Of a stretch of 64,000 nucleotides of DNA, positions 45,251 through 54,296 are shown piece after piece. Both the position numbers and the translations under genes were made by a program. The stretch is taken from positions 849,263 through 913,262 of the forward strand of contig NZ_BMJA01000001.1 in NCBI RefSeq assembly GCF_014642835.1, written 5' to 3'. The stretch comes from Dyella nitratireducens. GTDB taxonomy: Bacteria; Pseudomonadota; Gammaproteobacteria; Xanthomonadales; Rhodanobacteraceae. Within the stretch, counting starts at the first letter, position 1; every line of letters begins with the position of its first letter. The notes below the pieces were generated by a model, which was not told where the DNA came from, made no database searches, and saw nothing but the letters and a program-made list of their open reading frames with translations.

Positions 45251-47956
45251 TTAGAGATCGAAGCCAAAGCCCACACCCACGTTGGCATCCGAACCGCTGA
45301 CCGCACCGCCGATGCTGAAGCGGGCGCGTTCGTTGATGGCCTTGGCGTAACCCACCGCCAGAGCAGACTGGCCACTTTGGTAACCAACGCCCATGGAGAC
45401 GCGGCCCTTGCCCGGCATCACGCCCGCGGAGTTGATCGCCATCTGCGTGCTGGCCGCGCTCATCGCGCCCATGCCGCTGATGCGCTTGTCCATCTGATGG
45501 AACTTCTGGTTCGCCCAATCCTTCACGCCATTGACCGCATCCTGCACCTGGCCCCAGTTCGCCGCGTCGGTACGCTGCGTGCCGGCTGCCACGTTGGTGA
45601 TCTGGCGCTCGTTACCTTCCGAACCCACCGATACGGTGTTGTCGCGATCGGCCACCGAGCCTGCACCCAAGGCCACCGAGTTGTTGCCGGTAGCGCTGGC
45701 GTTGGAACCCAGCGCGGTGCTGTTCTGGCCCGTGGCGCTGGCGCTTTCGCCCACCGCCGTGCTGCCCGCACCGGAGGCCACTGCATTGGCACCATTGGCC
45801 GTGCTGTTGGTACCCGTGGCCGCCGAGTTGGCACCCGTCGCCGTGCTGTTGCTGCCGGACGCGACCGCATTGGCACCGTTGGCGGTGCTGTTGTCGCCCG
45901 AAGCCACCGAGCCCGCACCCGTCGCCGTGCTGCTAGCGCCGGAGGCCACCGAACCGTTACCCACCGCCGTGCTGTTATCGCCCGACGCGTTGGAACCGTT
46001 GCCAATCGCTGTGCTGCCGTTGCCGGACGCATTCGCACCGTCGCCGATCACCACGCTGTTGTCGCCCGAACCGGGGTTGGGGCCATAACCCGGTGTGCCG
46101 CCGCCGCCCTCGCCCGGACCGCCGATCGTGCCATCGGCAATGCCCTGCTCGATCGTACCGACACGGCCATCCAGATCGCTGTACTGGTTGCTGAGGTTGT
46201 TGTATTGGCTGTTGAGCGCGTCGTACTGGCTCTGGAAGTTCTGCTGCATGTCGAACAACTGGCCGCCGTTCACCGCCTGCATGCTGCCGGCCGCGACCAG
46301 GCCCGGTGCCAGGTTGTTGATCACGGTGCCGTTCGTGCCGCCCAGCGTCGCCGAGGTCAAGGCGTGATCGTCGTACGAGATCACCGTCATCGGATCGCCG
46401 GAAGGATCGTACAGACCGGCCGCCTTCAACTGCGACATCGTCACCACGTCGTCATCGCCGACGCCGTTTTCCACGCCAGTGATCCTGCGCATGCCGTCAG
46501 TGCCGGTGAAATCCACCAGGCCGCCACCGCTATTGCCTGCAACCGTGATCAGGCCCGTGGTGGCATCCTGCTTGACCAGACCCACCGCGCCGTTGCTGAT
46601 ATCGCTCTGCAACTGGCCGATGTTGGTTTCGTTGGTGGTCACACGGCCATCCAAGTTCGTCACGCTGGTGGAGAGGTTGCTCACATTCGTATTGAGCGTG
46701 CCGATGTCGGCAGTGTTCTTAGAGATATTGCCGTTAGCCGTGGTCAGCGCGGTATCCAGCCCTTGCAGCGCGTCAGTGATAGTGCTTGACGTGCCACCAT
46801 TGGCCAAGTTGTAGGTAGGACCGGTAACGTTGCCATTTGCATCCATGGTGGCGCCCAGCGCGGTCAGCGCAGGCGACAGCTGGTTGACGTTTACCGCGTC
46901 GGTGCCGCTCACGCCATTGGCCATATTCACGATCTTGCTGTTCGTGGTGCCGTTACCGACTGAAACCGTATTGGCCTGATTGGCGACTGCGCCGGCACCC
47001 AAGGCAACAGCGTTCGACGCCGTGGCGCTGGCGCTTTGGCCGATGGCAATGGAAGTAGCACCGGACACGGTCGCAGCCTCGCCGAGGGCTACAGAGCCGC
47101 TACCCGCACTGGTTACAGAGGAGGACTCACCGATGGCGATGGAGTGAAGAGCTGATGCGTTCGCCGCCTGGACATTACTGCCACCAATCGCGACTGAGCC
47201 GTTGCCAGCCGCGACGGTACCGCTGCCTACCGCAGTAGCTCCTACACCAGATGCGTTCGCAGATTGGCCAAAGGCAACGGCATCATTGCCGGAAGCGGCG
47301 GAACTTGCACCGATGGCGATGCTATTCAAATTCGTTGCATTGGCACCGTTGCCGAGAGCGATGGTGCTGTCAGCCGTTGCATTGGACGACGCACCGATCG
47401 CAACGGCTTGGTTGCCGGTTGCACTCACGTTGTATCCCCCGGCAAATGAAGCCGTACCGGTCGTCTCCGTGCCAAGTGAAGAAGCCTCTCCGATATAAGT
47501 GGAGTTGGCACCCGTTGCACGTGCGTTATTACCAATCGCGGTGGATGAATCACCTATGGCCTGGGCTCCGCTGCCATAAGCAGAGGATGAGATACCCGAA
47601 GCAGTGGTGTTATTGCCAACCGCCGTGCTGTAGTCACCGCTTGCATTACCTCCACCCGCGCCATAGTTGGCGGTGGCGAGCGTGCCGACACTGCCCGTTA
47701 CGCTAACGGAATCGACCGTACACGCGCCACGAGCATCCAGTACACCAGCTTGCCCATTGGACGTCATACAAGACGTACCAGGCACAACTGTGCCTTTCGC
47801 CATGACGGCATTGCCGCCGAAACCAAAACCAAGGGCGATCGCCATGACAAGCGCACCGACAACGCGGCTCTTCTTCTTGCGGCCCTTGGCCAGCTCAGAA
47901 GCCGCCACGAACGAACCGGTGGTCGCATTCCAGACAAGCTTGTAAATCGTATTCAT
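45251..47956 (-). CDS. Trimeric autotransporter adhesin (YadA-like)
   Basis: The 901-residue product is a type Vc secreted adhesin. It starts with an extended signal peptide region (MNTIYKLVWNATTGSFVAAS, then KGRKKKSR before the hydrophobic core). A first head made of repeated GN-x-ATGxNSxAIG-type units spans about 85-330, with a neck (VNMANGVSGTDAVNVNQL). A stalk at about 345-620 contains coiled coil and a second neck. A second, very regular head follows at about 640-790, then a neck (QITNVAAGTQRTDAANWGQV) and the C-terminal YadA anchor ending in GFGFDL. It is probably surface-exposed and mediates attachment. The repeats make copy-number change likely. Confidence 0.95.
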   Translation of the reverse strand: MNTIYKLVWNATTGSFVAASELAKGRKKKSRVVGALVMAIALGFGFGGNAVMAKGTVVPGTSCMTSNGQAGVLDARGACTVDSVSVTGSVGTLATANYGAGGGNASGDYSTAVGNNTTASGISSSAYGSGAQAIGDSSTAIGNNARATGANSTYIGEASSLGTETTGTASFAGGYNVSATGNQAVAIGASSNATADSTIALGNGANATNLNSIAIGASSAASGNDAVAFGQSANASGVGATAVGSGTVAAGNGSVAIGGSNVQAANASALHSIAIGESSSVTSAGSGSVALGEAATVSGATSIAIGQSASATASNAVALGAGAVANQANTVSVGNGTTNSKIVNMANGVSGTDAVNVNQLSPALTALGATMDANGNVTGPTYNLANGGTSSTITDALQGLDTALTTANGNISKNTADIGTLNTNVSNLSTSVTNLDGRVTTNETNIGQLQSDISNGAVGLVKQDATTGLITVAGNSGGGLVDFTGTDGMRRITGVENGVGDDDVVTMSQLKAAGLYDPSGDPMTVISYDDHALTSATLGGTNGTVINNLAPGLVAAGSMQAVNGGQLFDMQQNFQSQYDALNSQYNNLSNQYSDLDGRVGTIEQGIADGTIGGPGEGGGGTPGYGPNPGSGDNSVVIGDGANASGNGSTAIGNGSNASGDNSTAVGNGSVASGASSTATGAGSVASGDNSTANGANAVASGSNSTATGANSAATGTNSTANGANAVASGAGSTAVGESASATGQNSTALGSNASATGNNSVALGAGSVADRDNTVSVGSEGNERQITNVAAGTQRTDAANWGQVQDAVNGVKDWANQKFHQMDKRISGMGAMSAASTQMAINSAGVMPGKGRVSMGVGYQSGQSALAVGYAKAINERARFSIGGAVSGSDANVGVGFGFDL

Positions 47957-48946
47957 AAAAATGTCCTCAAAACTCAGGTCGAAGGGGATGCCGTCTTCGG
48001 CATCGCGAATGGCCAGGGTCGAGGTGACGCCATAAGCCGGTTGGTATCGAACGCGGCGTCCTGTTGAAGCCGCTGAGACAAACGATGGCGAGTGCGGTGG
48101 TTATCAAAAACCCGCATCGAAACGCATGCCGTTACATGCATTGCCATCGGTTCGACTAGGACATTTCAGACGAGACCAGTCTTCGTGGACATAAAAAAAC
48201 TACGAGATCGACCATGCACACGCGGCCAATCACTGCGCATACGGCGCGGATTCAAGCTGTTGAATGAAATCTCAAAAAAGAGTGATGTAAAACGAAACCT
48301 GAGCCATCGGTCGCTTGCACATGGCTTCTGCATGGCACACGAATCAGCACTCATATGGAACAACTTCTACAGTTGTCGCAATACTTTGTTGATGCTTTGC
48401 GCGGGCGTTTTGGTATCTGAGAGAGGCGCTAAAAAAGTCTAAATTACCTCAGCGTCATTCCGGCGAAGGCGCACTGCTGTCCGGGGAAGTTTCGTAGTAC
48501 CTCACCGTCATTCCGGCGAAGGCCGAGGCGCTTTACAACAGCGAAGCTGGTCAATCCATGTCGAGTCTAGCCATGGATCGGCGATTACCTTTACTCCGCA
48601 TGGATATAAATGGATTCCGGCCTTCGCCGGAATGACGATAAGGCAAGATTGAAGACTATGGTGAGAACAAGTTCCTCGCTGCATTCCTTTGCAAAAAGTG
48701 CCTATAGAACGGCGGTTTTATGAGCTTCAGCAAAATCTTCCTCGGACAGCAATGGGCGAAGGCCGGAATGACGCTGAGGTAAAAATGCCAAGTATTGGCC
48801 GCGAAAAAGCCCATCCTTGAACAGCTCGAAAAACGTGGGGATACCTCAGCGTCTGATGCCGTGGCCGGCATCGCGAATGGCCAGGGTCGAAGTGACGCCA
48901 TGAGCCGGTGGCATCGCGACGTTGGGGTTTTCATCCAACCTGCTTG
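47957..48946. repeat. Repeat-rich kilobase upstream of the adhesin gene
   Basis: No convincing gene is present. A direct repeat of about 66 bases (47987-48055 and 48855-48920, mostly identical) flanks the stretch. Inside, arms 48444-48464 and 48762-48782 are a perfect 21-base inverted repeat that continues imperfectly inward to about 48498 and 48726. Between them lie more units with the core ATTCCGGCGAAGGC or its complement (near 48507-48530 and 48613-48640). A degenerate half of the TTGGGGTTT repeat sits at 48921-48943, just before the alginate-lyase stop. Confidence 0.75.
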
Positions 48947-50212
48947 CTACTGCTCTTTCTTAACCTGATGCGAATGTTTCTTGCGACCCTGCTTCGCATC
49001 CGCATTTCCCGTCAAGCCATGGGTGAGCGTTTCCCATCGATAGTGAAATTCCCCACTGGTAGGTCTTGTCTGTTCCAGGAATTTCTGTGTTTCCGGCAGG
49101 CTCATTCCCTGTCGGATGGCATAGTGGTTGTAGCCGATTTCAAGCGTACCGATCATGCCGTGGTTGATCACCACGTCCTGGGGTGGAGTACCGCACGACA
49201 AAGCCGGCGGAGATCCGCCATTCTGAAATCGCGCGTGAAATTCCATCGCCTTGGTGATGCGCTCCGCTTCTGCCCCATACAAATCCACGCCTTGGATACG
49301 TGCCGTCTCGGCGGCGTTAATGATGGCCGCAAAACCGTAGGCGACATGCCCTTCATCGCGACATGTTTCCTGTGACAAGCCATCGATCCAATCACTCGGG
49401 ACAAACCACTGCTTGACGATTTGCGTGTCATTGCGGGGGCACCACGGCGTACGGCGCGGAAGCGGTCCATCGGATTTCAGATAGATATAGGCGGGAACCA
49501 GTCCGCGCCATTTGGCCACGGCGTCATCGAAAAGCGTTGTATTGCGATTGAAGACCGCGATATTGAGCATGGCTTCAATGCCGCTAGCATGCCAATTGCC
49601 GTTGTAGCAGGCATATTTACTTTGGGTATCGAACATCTGCTCGATGGATGGCAGATATTGATCCTTGAACATCTTCGCAACTTTGTCCTTGTCATCTTGC
49701 GACCAGTAGTTGCCACCGTCCGGGCCGCCGCCTGGATCGTAGTATTTGACGATCTCCGCGGCCCGGGTAAATAGCTCCGCCGCCCAAGCCGCTTGCAAGG
49801 GGGCGTTTTCATTGGTGTGCCCGCCCTTCAGGGTATTCGCCCACGCATTGAGAATGTCGACGGCATTCGTCGCGTACTTTTTGTTTCGGGTGTATCGCCA
49901 TAACAAGGCTTGCGTGTAGGCGGCCGTTGCATCATCGGTTTCTTCGTGGCAGCCGTTGTCAGGGTTCGAGCTTGACCCGCAGTCCACGGTTTCCCTGGGA
50001 TGGGGTACGTAATCCAAGTTGGTATATTTCGCGTTGCCGTTCGACAACACCAACGCCAGCGCCGATTTCCATGGCTCTTGACCGATATGATCACGAACGT
50101 AGTTCAACTGATTATTGGTCACCAACACGCCAGGATGGACCAGCACCGTCTGTGCCACCACCTGACCCGAAACGAATAGCCCCAACAGAAGACAACCGGC
50201 TGTTCGACGCAT
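48947..50212 (-). CDS. Alginate lyase family protein, exported
   Basis: Start ATG 50212 has AGGAGG upstream; 421 residues with a signal peptide (LLLGLFVSGQVVAQ). The alginate_lyase superfamily (alpha/alpha-toroid) is suggested by LLWRYTRNKKYATNAVDILNAW, the NGNWHASGIEAML segment with Asn and His, and a later DEGHVAYGFAAI. Such proteins cleave uronic-acid polysaccharides in the periplasm or outside. The exact substrate is unknown, and no alginate biosynthesis gene is present in the window. Confidence 0.85.
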   Translation of the reverse strand: MRRTAGCLLLGLFVSGQVVAQTVLVHPGVLVTNNQLNYVRDHIGQEPWKSALALVLSNGNAKYTNLDYVPHPRETVDCGSSSNPDNGCHEETDDATAAYTQALLWRYTRNKKYATNAVDILNAWANTLKGGHTNENAPLQAAWAAELFTRAAEIVKYYDPGGGPDGGNYWSQDDKDKVAKMFKDQYLPSIEQMFDTQSKYACYNGNWHASGIEAMLNIAVFNRNTTLFDDAVAKWRGLVPAYIYLKSDGPLPRRTPWCPRNDTQIVKQWFVPSDWIDGLSQETCRDEGHVAYGFAAIINAAETARIQGVDLYGAEAERITKAMEFHARFQNGGSPPALSCGTPPQDVVINHGMIGTLEIGYNHYAIRQGMSLPETQKFLEQTRPTSGEFHYRWETLTHGLTGNADAKQGRKKHSHQVKKEQ

Positions 50213-50259
50213 ACATCCTCCTAATCCATGATCAGTCAGGACGCGACAACAAACACCTC

Positions 50260-51135
50260 TCACACTGAATGCAAAAAAGCCTCGAGCGCCGCACCACGAT
50301 ATTTCTCGCGATGTAAAAGTATTGAGAGCTTTCTGCTCAAATCGAGGAACGGTGTTTTCAGTGCGGCCAGTCTTCCCGTCGCCAGCGCATCGGTCACCGC
50401 CACTTGTGGCAAGCAGGCGATGCCAAGCCCGGCGGCAACCGCCTGCTTGATGGCTTCGATCTGATCCAGCTCCATCACCGTTTCGCCTGGCGGCAGTTGC
50501 GCCAAGGCGCGTTCAGTGGTGATACGCGTCGCGGAACCGTGTTCGCGCAGGATCCAGCGCGCACCGGCGAAGTGTTCGGGCTTCAATGCACGCTTTTTTG
50601 CCAAGGGATGATCGGGTGGCGCGCACACCAGCAGCACATCGTCGCGCCAGGGACGCGCTTCCAGCAGCGGGTGCGTGACCGGGCCTTCCACGCAACCGAC
50701 ATCGAGGCTGTGATCGAGTACGGCAGCGGCAATGTCATCCGTATTCGCCACACGCAGACGAATGGCCACGTGGGGATGTCCGCGCACGAAATCGCCTAGC
50801 AACTCGCCAACAAGATAGTTGCCGACCGTGTTGCTCGCGCCGACACGCAGTTCACCGGCTAACGCTGCTGTCTTGCCGGTAGCGCGGCGCCCGAATTCGG
50901 CATGGCGCTCCAGCAGTTCCTGCGCCAGCGGCAGCAGTTCGCGCCCGCGCGCGTTGAGGCGCAGCCGGCCGCGCTCGCGGTCGAACACGGGGGCGTCCAG
51001 CTGCCGCTCCATTTCGGCCAGGGCCATGCTGGCGGCCGGCTGGGTGAGGTGCAGCCGCTCAGCGGCGGCGCGCACGCTGCCGTGCAGGGCAATCTGCACG
51101 AATACATCGAGCTGACGCAGGCTGACGTTGAGCAT
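50260..51135 (-). CDS. LysR-family transcriptional regulator
   Basis: The 291-residue product has an N-terminal winged HTH (LRQLDVFVQIALHGSVRAAAERLHLTQPAASMAL) at about 5-60, then a periplasmic-binding-type effector domain. It is divergent from the YeiH-type exporter gene, the usual place for a LysR protein that controls its neighbour. The intergenic region has an ATTAG-N15-CTAAT palindrome. Confidence 0.92.
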   Translation of the reverse strand: MLNVSLRQLDVFVQIALHGSVRAAAERLHLTQPAASMALAEMERQLDAPVFDRERGRLRLNARGRELLPLAQELLERHAEFGRRATGKTAALAGELRVGASNTVGNYLVGELLGDFVRGHPHVAIRLRVANTDDIAAAVLDHSLDVGCVEGPVTHPLLEARPWRDDVLLVCAPPDHPLAKKRALKPEHFAGARWILREHGSATRITTERALAQLPPGETVMELDQIEAIKQAVAAGLGIACLPQVAVTDALATGRLAALKTPFLDLSRKLSILLHREKYRGAALEAFLHSV

Positions 51136-51155
51136 AAGCCAAGTTTATACACTTG

Positions 51156-51180
51156 ATTAGATATTTCAAATTTTCCTAAT
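51156..51180. promoter_or_regulatory. Palindrome between lysR and yeiH-type gene
   Basis: ATTAG (51156-51160) and CTAAT (51176-51180) form an inverted repeat with a 15-base A+T-rich centre. Position between divergent genes fits a LysR-type binding site, though the spacing is not the textbook T-N11-A. Confidence 0.4.
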
Positions 51181-51226
51181 ACATGACGAATTGGAAAATG
51201 GCGCAGTCCCCACGGAACTGCCCGTC

Positions 51227-52264
51227 ATGAACGCCGTATCCCTTCCCACCACGTCCCCCGCCCTGCAAGTTCGCGCCTCCGGTCTGTTGCTGGCCATCGC
51301 CATCGCCCTGGCGGCCTGGTGGCTGGGGCGCCAGGTGCCACTGATTGGCGGTCCGGTGTTCGGCATCGTGATCGGCATTGCGGTACGCAACCTGCTCTCG
51401 CCGGGTGAGCGCTTCAACCCGGGCATCCAGTTCGCCAGCAAGCAGATTTTGCAATGGTCGATCATCGCGCTTGGTTTTGGGCTGAGCCTCACGCAGGTGG
51501 CCAAGACCGGATTGGAATCGCTATCGGTGACGCTGGTGACCATGACGGTGGCCTTCGGGTCGGCATGGCTGCTTGGCCGCGTACTTAAAGTGCACGACAA
51601 GCTGAAGGTGCTGATCGGCGTGGGTACGGCGATCTGCGGCGGTTCGGCGATTGCCGCGGTGACACCGATCATCAAGCCGGACGATCACGACACCGCGTTC
51701 GCGATTTCCACCATCTTCCTGTTCAACATCGTGGCCGTGTTGCTGTTCCCGCTACTGGGGCACGCGCTGCATCTTTCCGATCTGGGTTTCGGCCTGTGGG
51801 CGGGTACGGCGATCAACGATACGTCTTCGGTGGTGGCTGCCGGTTACAGCTACAGCACCACGGCCGGTGATTACGCCACCATCGTGAAGCTGACGCGCGC
51901 TACGCTGATCATTCCGATCTGCCTGGTGCTCGCCATTGTGGTGGCGATGCGTGAAAAGCGTGCCGCGAAGCATGCCGGCGTGGTCAGCGACTTCAAGCTG
52001 AGCCGCATCTTTCCGTGGTTCATCCTGTGGTTCCTGGTGGCTTCGGCCGTGCGCACGGCGGGCTTTGTGCCCAGCGAGATCCAGCCGGCGATCCATGTGG
52101 CGGCGGAGTTCATGATCATCGTGGCGCTTACCGCGATCGGCCTGTCGGCGAACCTGCGCAAGATGGCGTCGACGGGCGTGCGGCCGATTCTGCTGGGGTT
52201 GGGTGTATGGGCGGCGGTGTCGGTGAGCAGCTTGCTGGTGCAGTGGGTGATCGGACAGCTGTAG
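51227..52264 (+). CDS. YeiH/UPF0324 family putative sulfate or sulfur-compound exporter
   Basis: The ATG at 51227 is chosen; a TTG at 51191 would add 12 residues. The 345-residue product has about ten membrane helices. GPVFGIVIGIAVRNLLSPG and AICGGSAIAAVTPIIK are signatures of the Cons_hypoth698/YeiH family. Substrate is inferred from the family and not certain. The divergent LysR gene suggests inducible expression. The TAG stop lies in a GTAGGTTGGG repeat. Confidence 0.88.
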   Translation: MNAVSLPTTSPALQVRASGLLLAIAIALAAWWLGRQVPLIGGPVFGIVIGIAVRNLLSPGERFNPGIQFASKQILQWSIIALGFGLSLTQVAKTGLESLSVTLVTMTVAFGSAWLLGRVLKVHDKLKVLIGVGTAICGGSAIAAVTPIIKPDDHDTAFAISTIFLFNIVAVLLFPLLGHALHLSDLGFGLWAGTAINDTSSVVAAGYSYSTTAGDYATIVKLTRATLIIPICLVLAIVVAMREKRAAKHAGVVSDFKLSRIFPWFILWFLVASAVRTAGFVPSEIQPAIHVAAEFMIIVALTAIGLSANLRKMASTGVRPILLGLGVWAAVSVSSLLVQWVIGQL

Positions 52265-52326
52265 GTTGGGTGCAAACCCCAACGCCATCACATGCATTCC
52301 GATGTTGGGGTTTGCACCCCAACCTA
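52261..52326. repeat. GTAGGTTGGGGT palindromic repeat, copy 3
   Basis: Inverted arms bracket a spacer of about 20 bases. The left arm, which lacks one G of the usual run, supplies the TAG stop of the YeiH-type gene (52262-52264). The right arm supplies the TAG stop of tsaB on the minus strand (52324-52326). Confidence 0.88.
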
Positions 52327-53013
52327 CGCCCGCCCTTGCTCCGTCAACGTCAGCGCCACTTTGTCGCGCAAATACACCGGCAAGGCATGCTCTGGCGCCA
52401 CCGCACGACCCGCATTGAATTCACGCACGGCCAGCGTCGCGACATGAAGTGCTTGCGGATAACAGCTGCCATCGGCCGAACGTGGCGCAGCGCCCAACCT
52501 GGCCAGTAATACATCTTTGTACGTCGCCCAACCGGAACCGGCCACGTTCCAGGCATCAGCCTGCGGCAACATCAAGGCATCGGGCAGGCAAACGCACTCT
52601 TCGTCCAACGCGATCAAGCCGCCTTCATCGTCACGTCGATAGCAGGCTGCGTAGATCTCGCCCATGCGCGCGTCGATCACGGCAAGAATCGCCGCATCGT
52701 CTTCCGGCGCTTCCAGGGCCAGCGCGGCGAGTGAAGAAACGGTGACCACCGGCCGATCCAGCGCCAGCGCCATGCCCTGCGCCAGCGATACCGCCAACCT
52801 CACGCCGGTGAAGGCACCAGGGCCGCGCCCTACGGCGATGGCATCCAGCGCATGCTTGCCGATCCCCGCTTCCGCCAGCAATTCATCCGCCATCGGCAGC
52901 ACCCGCTCGGCGTGGCGACGCGGTGCCAGTTCGCTGCGAGCGATCACGGTTTCGCCGTGCACCAGGGCGACGGAGCAGGCTTCGGTGGCGGTTTCGATGG
53001 CGAGCAGGTTCAT
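52324..53013 (-). CDS. tsaB: tRNA threonylcarbamoyladenosine protein TsaB
   Basis: TsaB works with TsaD and TsaE to place t6A at position 37 of ANN-decoding tRNAs. Start ATG 53013 gives 229 residues; the open frame extends further but over another gene. NLLAIETATEACSVAL, GRGPGAFTGVRLAVSLAQGMAL and VIDARMGEIYAA are typical of the family. Confidence 0.93.
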   Translation of the reverse strand: MNLLAIETATEACSVALVHGETVIARSELAPRRHAERVLPMADELLAEAGIGKHALDAIAVGRGPGAFTGVRLAVSLAQGMALALDRPVVTVSSLAALALEAPEDDAAILAVIDARMGEIYAACYRRDDEGGLIALDEECVCLPDALMLPQADAWNVAGSGWATYKDVLLARLGAAPRSADGSCYPQALHVATLAVREFNAGRAVAPEHALPVYLRDKVALTLTEQGRA

Positions 53014-53068
53014 CGCGGCATTCTCGCACTCCACGCTCCGGCACGCATGCCGCTGCCTCTCGGCAAGC

Positions 53069-54019
53069 TCAATAGCGCTTGGCTTTCGGGTTGTAATAAC
53101 CCGTATCACTCGCCTCCAGCAATGTGCGCATCGCCGGCCCGATGTGCTTGAAGCCATGCGCCGCCAACACTTCCTTCTTGCCCGGGATGTCGTATTGGCC
53201 GGATACGCCTTCGCGCTGTGCACCAATCGGCAAATCCGCCGGCCGCGGCAATTGTTCCGGCCAATGCTGGGCGTGCAACGTGAGCGGCGGACACCAGTGA
53301 CGGTTATCCGGATGCACCGGCTCACGCTCCTTGATGTGAAGCACGGCACTCGCGCCAAATTCCGCGACAAAGGCGTGATAGAAGTCGTACTCCAGCGTGT
53401 TCTCGAACGTCGGCTGGATACCGTCGATCACCTTGAAGAAACGCGGATCGTTGCGTGCGATAAAGAACTGCGTGGACAGCGTCTGCTTGCGCTTGATGCC
53501 GAAGTCGTTGCCCAACGCATTAAGCACCTTCGCCGCGCCCAGTTTCACTTTCGCGAAGGGATGATTGAGACGCCGCCATTGCACACGTTGATCGGTGCTC
53601 CACGTCGATGCCGCGAGATGCGCTTCAGGATGGCGATCCAGCAGATCGATGTAGCGCTGGATGACGCCCTGGTCGAATACCCAGGTATCCGCCTCGACGT
53701 GCACCAGATATTGCGGGTTATAAACCTCCACCGCCGCACGGCAGGACTGGCGCAGCAGGTTCAGCGCGCCTTCGATGATGGAACGCGGCTGGCAGCGCAC
53801 CAGCACGTCCTCCATGTGCGGCTCGTAGGTGGGATCGGAGCAGGCGTGCACGATCAGCCACGGCTCGGGATAGTTGAGCTTGATGATTTCCTGGTTGATA
53901 CGCGCGCAATCGGGGCGTTCGTGGTTGGTCATGCAGACCACCACTTTGGGGCGATGCTCGGTTGCAGCCAGCTTTGGAAGACCCGCCGTGGCAATATCGA
54001 CTTCGTTTCGTACTTCCAT
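53069..54019 (-). CDS. Glycosyltransferase-like protein, unknown substrate
   Basis: The 316-residue product looks like a GT-A-type protein: VVVCMTNHERPDCARINQEI at the N-terminus, and YLVHVEADTWVFDQ with an acidic metal-binding-like motif near residue 110. It has no signal peptide and no membrane helix, so it is cytoplasmic. I cannot assign a family with certainty. It lies 55 bases from tsaB on the same strand. Confidence 0.6.
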   Translation of the reverse strand: MEVRNEVDIATAGLPKLAATEHRPKVVVCMTNHERPDCARINQEIIKLNYPEPWLIVHACSDPTYEPHMEDVLVRCQPRSIIEGALNLLRQSCRAAVEVYNPQYLVHVEADTWVFDQGVIQRYIDLLDRHPEAHLAASTWSTDQRVQWRRLNHPFAKVKLGAAKVLNALGNDFGIKRKQTLSTQFFIARNDPRFFKVIDGIQPTFENTLEYDFYHAFVAEFGASAVLHIKEREPVHPDNRHWCPPLTLHAQHWPEQLPRPADLPIGAQREGVSGQYDIPGKKEVLAAHGFKHIGPAMRTLLEASDTGYYNPKAKRY

Positions 54020-54112
54020 GCGCCCCTGTCCGGACGGGAGTGGTGAAATCAGTCAAGAACTATAGCTCCTTTCAAATCCCTCTCTCCGGAAAGGCTGCAA
54101 AAAACCCTTCAA

Positions 54113-54198
54113 CCGTCGTCCCGGCGCACGCCGGGACCCAGTGTCTTGATGGGCCGACAAAGTCGCTGGAGCCCGGCGTTCGCCGGGGCGACGGGTCC
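54113..54198. repeat. CGTCCCGGCG-type repeat pair before valS
   Basis: CCGTCGTCCCGGCGCACGCC is mirrored by GGCGTTCGCCGGGGCGACGGG, with a GGGACCCAGTGTCTTG centre shared with 43781-43845. It lies in the 277-base gap between divergent genes, close to the valS promoter region. Confidence 0.75.
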
Positions 54199-54296
54199 GG
54201 CGTCGCTTTGGCACATCCCCACCCGGCCCTTACAATAAGAGTTTCTGTGTCTATCCACGCGTGCCTGCCCACCCGGCGCGCCAATGCGAGTCCCCG

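Noticed and set aside
45377-46789. Long open frame (470 codons) on the plus strand opposite the adhesin gene
   Set aside because: It is a mirror of the repetitive, GC-rich head coding sequence. The His/Arg/Ala-rich translation has no domain, and the adhesin on the other strand is unambiguous.
48092-48442. Open frame of 116 codons upstream of the adhesin gene
   Set aside because: No ribosome-binding site, no domain, basic composition, and located in repeat-rich intergenic DNA.
47987-48920. Possible CRISPR array because of repeated units
   Set aside because: The units are palindromic, differ in orientation and spacing, and no cas gene is in the window.
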